Below are positions 1 to 10,300 of a stretch of DNA of 64,000 nucleotides, piece after piece; within the stretch, counting starts at the first letter, position 1; the number at the start of each line of letters is the position of its first letter. The notes below the pieces were generated by a model that was given only the letters and a program-made list of their open reading frames with translations, ran no database searches and was not told the DNA's origin. A program made the translations under genes and the position numbers. Origin of the DNA: Pseudomonadota bacterium (GTDB lineage Bacteria; Pseudomonadota; Gammaproteobacteria; Xanthomonadales; Rhodanobacteraceae); NCBI GenBank assembly GCA_023388255.1, contig JAEWGO010000002.1, forward strand, positions 1-64,000, in the 5' to 3' direction.

Positions 1-2185
1 GCGTGAACGTGGCGGCGCTCGGCGTGCCGGTCGCGACGATCGTGGTGAAGGCATTGTCGGTCGCGATCTCGATCGTGTAGCCGACCGCCGCTGGATCCGC
101 GGCCCACGTGAACGTCGGCGAGCGCGCGGTGTCGGTCGCGTTGTTCACGGGAGCAGTCAGGGCCGGGATTGACGTCGTGCCGGCGGCGATCTGCACATTG
201 AATGTCGATTCGTGGACCACCGGTGTGGACTGGCTGTCGGTACCGCGCACGAGCACCGGATACGTCCCGGAAGCGGCCGTCGACTTCGTGCCCAAGGTCA
301 GCGTGGAGTTGACGCCGCCGTTGGCCGGTACCGAAACCGAGGGCGGCATGAATACGCCACCACTGAATGCCGACGCATCGAGCGAGGGCAGGCTCAGCGC
401 AACGGTGCCGATGTAGCCCGCCTGCGACGATACGGTGATCTGTGCCGGCGTGATCGGCTGACCTGCGCACACCATCTGTGTCTGGGTCGGCACGGCGACG
501 GCATAGTCGGGACCGGGAAAGTCGGCGAAGCCGCCGATGCCCCATACGTCGATGCCGGCGCGGTTGTCGGTATAGATCGCGATGATGTCGTTCATCGCCA
601 TGTCCATGCCGTTGTAGTCGCCCCACTCCATCGAGGTGTTGATCTTCGGCGACGTCGCCGTGGTCAGGCGACGCGGCACACTCCACGTCTGCGCGCCATC
701 GAGGGAGAACGCGTAGTACACGTCGACGCCGGTGCGATTGGTGCTGTGGCGGGTGTCGTAGTAGACGACATGCACGCGGCCCCACTGGTCGACCTTCATC
801 CAGTGCTGGTAGCGATCGACGGTCTGGCCGTCGGCGGTCGGATGTGGCGTCGTGGTGGTCCAGGTCGCACCGCCATCGCGCGAGTACGCGACCTGCACGC
901 GGGCATGGTTGGCCGTCGCGCTGGAGTCGTTGTCCGTGTCGTATGTATCCAGCCATGCGACGTAGATGCTGTTGCCGTATGGCCCGTTGCTCAGATCGGC
1001 ATCGGCGGAGGCATAGATGAACGCGTTGCGCGTCGCCATCGACGGGATCGGAAAATCGAACGAGGCCTTGGTGTCGGCCACCTTCACGCCGCTGGCCGCG
1101 AACGTGGCGCCGCCGTCGGTCGACTTGACCACGCGGATCTGGCGGCCGCCGGTCGAAGGGAAGAAATAGTAGACGTTGCCGTTCTTGTCGCTGGCAATGT
1201 CGCTGCCGATGCCCTTGAACGCGGAATCGAGCGTCTGCGGCGTGCTGAAGGTCAGGCCCTTGTCGGTCGAACGCGCGAACTTCTGCACGTTGCTCTGGTG
1301 CCAGGACACATAGATGTTGTCCTTGTACGGCGAGCCCGCGTACGAATCGACGTGCAGGTATTCCTTGTCCGAGCCGGAGGAAACCAGCAGCGGGCTCTGC
1401 GTCCAGGTCTGGCCATTGTCGAGCGAACGGTAGAACGCCACTCCGCAGGACGCGCCGCAATTGACCAGCGACGAGGTGTAGGCGATCAAGCCATCGGTCG
1501 ACCAGCCCACGCTGGCGTCGCAGCAGGTATTGCCGGACAGGCTGATCGCACTGCTCCAGGTCGCGCCGCCGTCGGTCGAGCGCCACATCTTCTGGCCGCT
1601 GCCCGGACCGTTGCTGCCGGCAATCACGTAGTTCGTGTTGACCGGATTGACCGAGATCGCGGTTTCCTCGGCGCCCTGCGGGCTGGTGATCTTCACCTCG
1701 CCGGTGACGAAACGTGGCCAGTTTTCGCCCATCTCCTCGAGTTCTTCCTCATCGAAGACCTCGAACGTGTTGCCTTCGATGCGCGTGATGCCGCGGTAAA
1801 TCTTGCCGTCAATCTGCAGACCTTCGAATCGCTGCAGGAAGGTGTTGACCGCGCTGCGTGGATACTGGTCGGGACCGCTGATCGGCAGCGGAGTGCCTTC
1901 GAGCGCGGCCTGCTTGCGCATCCAGACGCGGAAGAACGCCGGTGTCGGATCGTGCGATTCCTTTTCCGCCTTCGGAAGAACCTTCAGATCCTCCGCGGTG
2001 AGCGCGTAATTGCGATCGTCCCACGGGCCATATTCGGTGAGCTGGCTGTAGTTGACCTTCGGATCGACGCCGCGGCTTTCATTCACGCGGATATCGATGA
2101 CCTTCGCTTGTGCTGCGCAGGTCGCGGCAAGCGCAAAAACAAGTCCGAGCCCGGCACGGGCCCAAGATGACGCGTTCGATAACAT
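1..2185 (-). CDS. Exported Asp-box (sialidase/BNR-repeat-like) protein, 3'-truncated by window edge
   Basis: The reading frame enters from the left edge, and 728 codons are visible from an ATG at 2185. A GGGGA ribosome site lies just upstream. The N-terminus reads as a Sec signal peptide of about 27 residues ending AAQA. Six Asp-box motifs of the S-x-D-G-G-x-T-W type occur near residues 200, 255, 305, 355, 435 and 493, which predicts a beta-propeller of the sialidase/sortilin superfamily. Beyond residue about 550 the sequence resembles Ig-like domains, and the C-terminus is outside the window. Asp boxes are structural, and I see no convincing sialidase arginine triad or FRIP motif. Enzymatic activity is therefore unproven, and an extracellular binding or cell-surface role is equally possible. 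Confidence 0.8.
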   Translation of the reverse strand, partial: MLSNASSWARAGLGLVFALAATCAAQAKVIDIRVNESRGVDPKVNYSQLTEYGPWDDRNYALTAEDLKVLPKAEKESHDPTPAFFRVWMRKQAALEGTPLPISGPDQYPRSAVNTFLQRFEGLQIDGKIYRGITRIEGNTFEVFDEEELEEMGENWPRFVTGEVKITSPQGAEETAISVNPVNTNYVIAGSNGPGSGQKMWRSTDGGATWSSAISLSGNTCCDASVGWSTDGLIAYTSSLVNCGASCGVAFYRSLDNGQTWTQSPLLVSSGSDKEYLHVDSYAGSPYKDNIYVSWHQSNVQKFARSTDKGLTFSTPQTLDSAFKGIGSDIASDKNGNVYYFFPSTGGRQIRVVKSTDGGATFAASGVKVADTKASFDFPIPSMATRNAFIYASADADLSNGPYGNSIYVAWLDTYDTDNDSSATANHARVQVAYSRDGGATWTTTTPHPTADGQTVDRYQHWMKVDQWGRVHVVYYDTRHSTNRTGVDVYYAFSLDGAQTWSVPRRLTTATSPKINTSMEWGDYNGMDMAMNDIIAIYTDNRAGIDVWGIGGFADFPGPDYAVAVPTQTQMVCAGQPITPAQITVSSQAGYIGTVALSLPSLDASAFSGGVFMPPSVSVPANGGVNSTLTLGTKSTAASGTYPVLVRGTDSQSTPVVHESTFNVQIAAGTTSIPALTAPVNNATDTARSPTFTWAADPAAVGYTIEIATDNAFTTIVATGTPSAATFT

Positions 2186-2579
2186 GGATTTCCCCAGATC
2201 TGCGTTGATGCACGGCCCCTCGACGACGCAGATGGAACCACGTTCGTCCCGCGCAGGAGTACCCGGCGACGGCGTCCGCCCAGGACGATCAGCCGGCTTT
2301 TCTGCCCCTGAAGGGGCACTTCCCCGATTACACCCGCATCCGCCTAAAGAATCAAACAATCAGCCTTAAGACATACGCCTGTTGGCCGACACTTACGGAT
2401 CCGATCACAAAAAAGCCGGCTCCGCATCGCGCCGGTTTAACCACGCATGGCGGAAGTGGCATGCTTGTCCAGCCCAAGGCAGTGCGCGCCAGGTTCGCGG
2501 TGAAAGGCGGTTGGGCATCACGGACAGCGGATTCGCCGTTCCTCGCAGCAAATGCCAGGTTCCCAGCATCGAGAGCGTC
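2186..2579. other. Intergenic region between divergent genes
   Basis: I see no credible gene here. The stretch separates the divergent Asp-box gene and crcB. It contains a short GCCCCTTCAGGGGC hairpin around 2308-2322 and the T-run hairpin listed separately. I looked for a fluoride riboswitch before crcB and could not find its conserved blocks. Confidence 0.6.
2409..2436 (-). terminator. Hairpin with T-run in leader of the Asp-box gene
   Basis: Read on the minus strand, an ACCGGC/GCCGGC stem is followed by six T residues. No minus-strand gene lies upstream of it. It would therefore sit in the leader of the gene starting at 2185, as an attenuator or a relic, or be fortuitous. Confidence 0.35.
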
Positions 2580-2966
2580 ATGAACAGCCTTTCGTTCTTC
2601 GCCGTCGGTTTCGGCGCCTTCGTCGGCGCGGTGCTGCGCTGGCTGCTCGGCCTTGCGCTGAATCCGATGCTGCCGACCCTGCCGCTCGGCACCTTGGCCG
2701 CGAATCTGCTCGGCGGCCTGATCATGGGTGGCGCGATGGGCGTGTTCTCGCACTACGAAACCCTGCCGATCGCCTGGCGCCTCGCCATCACGACCGGATT
2801 TCTCGGCGGTCTGACCACGTTCTCCACGTTCTCGGCCGAAACGGTGACCTTGTTCCTGCGCCAGCAGTACGCATGGACCGCGGCGATCATCACCGCCCAT
2901 CTGCTCGGTTCCCTGCTGATGACCCTGCTCGGCATCGCGCTGGTGCGCATGCTGCTGCGTACGTGA
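2580..2966 (+). CDS. crcB: CrcB/Fluc fluoride channel
   Basis: This 128-residue membrane protein exports fluoride passively as a dual-topology dimer in the inner membrane. It has four hydrophobic segments and the family signatures: G-A-x-x-R-W near residue 15, G-T-L-A-A-N in the second helix, and the diagnostic GGLTTFSTFS block near residue 75. The length is typical of the family. Translation probably starts at ATG 2580; the open frame extends upstream but without family similarity. The DUF190 gene begins 14 bp downstream, and this pairing recurs in bacteria. Confidence 0.93.
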   Translation: MNSLSFFAVGFGAFVGAVLRWLLGLALNPMLPTLPLGTLAANLLGGLIMGGAMGVFSHYETLPIAWRLAITTGFLGGLTTFSTFSAETVTLFLRQQYAWTAAIITAHLLGSLLMTLLGIALVRMLLRT

Positions 2967-2980
2967 TCGGGAGAAACGCG

Positions 2981-3310
2981 ATGAACGGCTACCTGCTGCG
3001 CTTCTACATGCACGAAAACCAGAAACACAACGGCATGCTGTTGTACGAGTGGCTCCTCGAACGCGCGCGAGCGAGCGGCATCCATGGCGGCTCGGCATTC
3101 CGCGCGATCGCCGGCTTCGGGCGACACGGCGTGCTCAACGAGCAGCATTTCTTCGAACTGGCCGGAGAACTGACGGTCGTGGTCGAGTTCCTGATTCCCG
3201 CCGCCGAAGCGGATGCGCTGCTCGACCTCGTCCGCATCGAGGGCACGCCGCTGTTCCATGCGCGCTTCCCGCTCGAATTCGGTATCGTCGGCGGCGGCGC
3301 GAACGGCTGA
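2981..3310 (+). CDS. DUF190 family protein, crcB partner
   Basis: This 109-residue soluble protein resembles DUF190 (COG1993). Its N-terminus is MNGYLLRFYMHENQKHNG, followed by a G-x-x-G-[GS]-[ST]-A-x-R block. DUF190 proteins have a ferredoxin-like, PII/CutA-like fold. They are often encoded next to, or fused with, CrcB, which suggests a role in fluoride resistance or channel regulation. The function is not established. A GGGAGA ribosome site precedes the ATG, and the gene lies 14 bp after crcB, consistent with a two-gene operon. Confidence 0.85.
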   Translation: MNGYLLRFYMHENQKHNGMLLYEWLLERARASGIHGGSAFRAIAGFGRHGVLNEQHFFELAGELTVVVEFLIPAAEADALLDLVRIEGTPLFHARFPLEFGIVGGGANG

Positions 3311-3376
3311 CGAACGACCTGCATCCTTCCCAATCGCACGCTATGCTTGCGCAAACAGGTGTCGCCGAGGTCGCCG

Positions 3377-4495
3377 ATGGCTCAGGCAAGGTCGCGTGCA
3401 CGCATCGAATCGCTGTTGAATCTCGCCGGCGTCCGCATCGACGGTCCGGCGCCAAGCGACATCCGCGTCCACGAAGCAGACCTCTATCCGCGCATCCTCG
3501 CGCACGGCTCGCTCGGCCTCGGCGAGGCCTACATGGATGGCTGGTGGGACAGCGACGACCTCGACGGCTTCCTGTTTCGCCTGCTCGATGCGCACCTCGA
3601 CGAACGCGTCGGCACCTTCGAAGACGCCCGCCTGTTCCTCAGGGCACGCCTGCTCAACCTGCAACGCGGGCGGCGTGCGTGGGAGGTCGGCGAACGCCAC
3701 TACGACCTCGGCAACGACCTGTTCCAGGCCATGCTCGGCAAGCGCCTCGTCTACAGCTGCGGCTACTGGAAGGACGCGGAGAACCTTGACGACGCGCAGG
3801 AGGCCAAGCTCGACCTCGTCTGCCGCAAGCTCGACCTGCAATCCGGCATGCGCGTGCTCGACATCGGCTGCGGGTGGGGCGAAGCACTGAAGTTCGCCGC
3901 CGAACGCTACGGCGTCAGCGGAGTCGGCGTCACCGTGTCGCAGGAGCAGGCCGACTACGCGCGCAGCCTCTGTCGCGGACTGCCGATCGAGATCCGCGTG
4001 CAGGACTATCGAGAGCTTGACGAACGCTTCGACCGCGCGTGGTCGATCGGCATGTTCGAACACGTCGGCGTGAAGAACTACCGCACCTATTTCGACGTGA
4101 AGCGCCGCAGCCTCGTCGACGGCGGTCTCGCGCTTTTGCATTGCATCGGTTCGAACGTGTCATCGAACCACACCGACCCGTGGATCGCCAAGTACATTTT
4201 CCCGAACTCGATGATCCCGTCCGCCGAACAGATTGCCAACGCCGCCGAAGGCGTCTTCGTGATCGAGGACTGGCACAACTTCGGTGCCGACTACGACCGC
4301 ACCCTGATGGCCTGGCGCGCGAACTTCGATGCAGCTTGGCCGGGGCTTTCGCACAAGTACGACGAGCGCTTCCGGCGCATGTGGCGCTTCTATATCTCCG
4401 CGTCGGCTGCGGTGTTCCGCTCGCGCCGCGACCAGTTGTGGCAGCTCGTGCTGTCGCCTGATGGCGTGCCAGGCGGCTACCGCGCACCGCGCTGA
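3377..4495 (+). CDS. cfa: Cyclopropane-fatty-acyl-phospholipid synthase
   Basis: This enzyme would transfer a methylene group from S-adenosylmethionine to cis double bonds of membrane phospholipid acyl chains. The 372-residue protein contains a SAM-binding motif VLDIGCGWGEALKFAA near residue 160 and the characteristic ERHYDLGNDLFQAML and YSCGYW blocks just before it. SIGMFEHVG and HCIG follow, which are bicarbonate/active-site region hallmarks of the family. ATG 3377 is chosen because GAGG lies 6 bp upstream; an in-frame TTG at 3347 would add ten residues. The gene stands between DUF190 and parC and probably has its own promoter. Confidence 0.92.
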   Translation: MAQARSRARIESLLNLAGVRIDGPAPSDIRVHEADLYPRILAHGSLGLGEAYMDGWWDSDDLDGFLFRLLDAHLDERVGTFEDARLFLRARLLNLQRGRRAWEVGERHYDLGNDLFQAMLGKRLVYSCGYWKDAENLDDAQEAKLDLVCRKLDLQSGMRVLDIGCGWGEALKFAAERYGVSGVGVTVSQEQADYARSLCRGLPIEIRVQDYRELDERFDRAWSIGMFEHVGVKNYRTYFDVKRRSLVDGGLALLHCIGSNVSSNHTDPWIAKYIFPNSMIPSAEQIANAAEGVFVIEDWHNFGADYDRTLMAWRANFDAAWPGLSHKYDERFRRMWRFYISASAAVFRSRRDQLWQLVLSPDGVPGGYRAPR

Positions 4496-4696
4496 TTGCG
4501 TCTATCGGGATGAATCCAGATCTCGATGCCGTATCGCGCCTTTGACGGGTCGGACTTGGACCCGATGCCGATATCGCACGGACCACGGTGCTTTGACGTT
4601 CCCACGCGGAGCCCTTAACCGCATCCCGGCGATCCGGCACAATGGCTGTTTGCGCGCGGTGCGTGCACGCGCGCAACCGCCCCACCGGAATCGCCG

Positions 4697-6937
<2,241 letters not shown>

Positions 6938-7256
6938 GGCAGCTATCGCGCAAGCACCCGTTTACCGAATGCTGGCTCTTGAAGCGCCGGCATGCGGGAT
7001 TGCACGGCTCCGCCTCCTGTATCGATTGTCGCAAGCCACGCACGGATGCCTCAGCGAGGCTAGCCGCCCGGCTTGCATTGTTACCTGTCCGTCAAACCCG
7101 TCGCGATCCATGATCGCCAACAAGCGTGATCGCCGACCGGAATGTTGGTGGCCTTCGAGTGCGTTCGCGCCCACATGGCCGCGCGATGCATTGCGCCACG
7201 TTGCCATCCGCCCGACCGACCTGCGCACTCCATCTTCGTTGCTGTAGATGCCCCGC
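6938..7256. other. Gene-free stretch between convergent genes
   Basis: This lies between the parC stop and the terminator of the minus-strand protease. Short frames exist on both strands, but none has a ribosome site or recognisable protein sequence. I see nothing else in it. Confidence 0.6.
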
Positions 7257-7286
7257 AAAAAAAAGGCCTCCCCGAAGGGAGGCCTT
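7257..7286 (-). terminator. Rho-independent terminator of the subtilisin-like protease gene
   Basis: On the minus strand a perfect 10-bp stem (AAGGCCTCCC, loop TTCG) is followed by a T-tract. It lies 25 bp beyond the protease stop codon. Confidence 0.9.
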
Positions 7287-7310
7287 GAAGTCACTCAGTG
7301 AGGTTGCGGC

Positions 7311-10300
7311 TTAGCGGCTGCTGCGCGCCGAGCCGGCGTGGTCGTCGATCGTCACGTCGTCGATGAACACGTTGCCGTCGTCCGAACCGGCCGTCACATA
7401 TTCAAACTTGATCGCGTGCATGGCGTTGTCGCCGTAGGTGCTGATGTCCACCGACACGTTCGTCCAGCCCGCATCCACGCCGTTGGCCACGATGTCCGTC
7501 GTCGCCACTGCCGTGCCATCCACATACACCTTCAACGTTGCCGTGCCCACCGGCGCGGCCACCACGTTGCGCCAGTAGTTGATGAAGCGCGGACCACCCG
7601 ACGCAATCGTCACGCTCTGCGTGAACGTCTGCGTTTCCGCCGTCGCACGCCAGCCACCGAACCACGCTTCCCAGTCGCCCGTGTGCACGTCGATGCCGAA
7701 GCCCGATGCGCTGTAGAACGGTGTGCCACCGCTCGGATCGTTGCTGTCGGTGCCGGCCCAGAACGGGTTGCTACCCGCATCCGTCGTCGTCGCCTCGAAG
7801 CTCGGATCCTGCAGCGGCTGCGTGAACGGGCCGCCCGTGCCACCGCCACATGCTCCCGTCTCGCCCACTTCGAAGCCCGAGCAGAAGATGCCGTCCTGCA
7901 CCGGAGCCGCCGTCACCGTCAGGCTCACCGGCACCGTGATCAGCGCATGCGTCGGGTCATTCGTCGTCACGCACAGGTTCGCCGAGTACGCGCCCTCTGC
8001 CAGCGTGCCCGCGTTCGCGGTCACTGCCACGTCCGCGCTCGCACCCGCCGCCACGCTGCCCGAGGCCGGCGTTTCGCTCAGCCACGGCACGTCCGCCGGG
8101 TTCTGGCAACCGCCCGTCGGCGGCGTGCCGTCCAGGTCCACCACCATCGTCAGGTGGAAGTCCGGGAAGCCCAGCGCCGTGGCCGAGGTCGGCGTCGACA
8201 CACCACACGTCGCCGACGACAGGAAGTTCGGATGCGTCTCGGTCGTGGCGTTCGCGCCCGGGAAGAACTGGCCACCCGCCGTGTTGCCTTCGGTGTGCAG
8301 TTCCACCACCAGGTCCGATCCCGCCGTGTCCGCGATCGAACCCGTCACCGGGATCGTGATCGACTGCAGCGAGCCGGTCAGCGTGCCCGTCGCCGTGCCG
8401 ATCAAGGTCAGCGAGCCGGTCGGGATCGTGTCCACCGCCGTCGAGTGCGCCAGCGTGTACAGGTTCACCGTCACCGGCAGACCGCCCACATCGGTGCTAC
8501 CCGTCGACACCGTCACGCTCGACACCGTCGTCGACGCACCCACGCTCGGATGCTCGTTGAAGTAGAAACGACGCCACCAGCTGTTGTCCGCCGTGCTCGT
8601 GCCCTGCACGCCGCACGACACGCCCTGGTCGCCCGGGGTGTTGTCCGCCATCTGCGAGATCTGCGTCGCCATCAGCTGGTACGGATCGCCGGACCGGTTG
8701 CTGTTCTCGTTCGCCACCGAACGCGCCTGCACCCAGCTGCCCTGCGGACGCAGGCCGGTCTTGCTCAGCAGACGACCCGAGGCACGCATCTGGCTGTCCG
8801 GCGACTTCGCCGCCGGCGCTTCCGACACACTGAACGTCAGGTTCGTCGCGTTCGCGGCGCCCACGTTCTTGATCGTCAGCGGGCTCGTACCCGACGCGCC
8901 GGCCTGTACCGAGAACGTCAGCGGCGTCGGCGTCACCTGTGCCACCGGGTCCGACGTGCCGCTGTCCGGCGGCGTCGTGATCGCATGGCCGTCACCGTCG
9001 AATGCCGTATCCAGGAGCGTCGCCGGGAAGCCCGTCGCGGCCGTGGTCTTGATGTGCACGTAGCCGTAGCAGACGCCTCCCGCCACCGGGTTGGTCAGGC
9101 GACCGTCACAGGTGAACTTCACGCCCAGGTAGCCATCCGTGCCCGCCAGCCAGCCCGCCGCCATCGACACCGAACCGGTGCCCGTCGAGAACGTCGTGCT
9201 CGCGTCGATCGTCTCGTTGCCGTGGAACAGCCGCGCGTTGCCGCTGCCGTCGACCGCGTACTGGCCGTTGTTCGGCGCTCCGATCTTCCACAGCTTCAGA
9301 CCGCTGCTGTTCCAGAAGTTGAAGTCCCAGTTGCCCGAGATCGGACCCGTGTCGTCCGTCGTGTTGCTCACGATGTTCAGCGACGTACCTGCCGTCGTCT
9401 GCGGGATCGCATGGTTCACGGTCGCCGTGATGACGCCGTTGGTACCACCGCCACCCCCCGTCACCGTGAACGTCACCGGCACCGAGACCAGCGCGTGCGT
9501 CGTGTCGTTCGTCGCCACGCACACGTTCGCCGAGTACGTACCCGCCGCCAGGCCCGTCGCGTTCGCCGATACCGTCACCGCCGAACTCGCACCGCCCGCC
9601 ACCGTGCCGCTCGTCGGCGACGCGCTCAGCCACGAGATGTCGCTCGGGTTCTGGCAACCGCCCGGCGTGCCGCCACCGCCATCCACCGTCACCACCATCG
9701 TCAGGTGGAAGTCCGGGAAGCCGATGCCGCTGGTCGCCGTCGGCGCCGCAATGCCGCACGTCGTCGACGAGATGAACGTCGGATGCGTCTGCGCCGTCGC
9801 GTTCGCGCCCGGGAAGAACTGGCCACCCGCCGTGTTGCCGTCGGTGTGCACTTCCACCACCAGGTCCTTGCCCACCGTGTCACTCACCGTGCCGGTCACC
9901 GGCACCGTGATCGTCGCCAGCGAACCGGTCAAGCTGGTCGTGGCCGTGCCGATCAAGGTCAGCGACGCCGTCGGGATCGTGTCCACCGCCGTCGAGTGCG
10001 GGATCGTGTACAGGTTCACTGTCGCCGGCACGCCGCCCGCGATCGCGGTGCTGCCCGTCGAGATCTTCACCTGCGTGATCGATGCCGACGCGCCCACCGC
10101 CGGGTGCTCGCTGAAGTAGAAACGACGCCACCAGCTGTTGTCCGCCGTGCTCGTGCCCTGCACGCCGCACGACACGCCCTGGTCGCCCGGGGTGTTGTCC
10201 GCCATCTGCGAGATGTCCGTCGCGTTCAGCGTCACCGCGTGGCCCGACGACGCCTGGCCCGCCTTCGGGTTCGCCGACAGCGTCCCCGTGCCCACCACGC

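Noticed and set aside
212..2170. 652-codon plus-strand frame opposite the Asp-box gene
   Set aside because: Shadow frame. The minus strand encodes a signal peptide and six Asp boxes.
2437..2579. Fluoride riboswitch upstream of crcB
   Set aside because: The conserved pseudoknot blocks could not be found.
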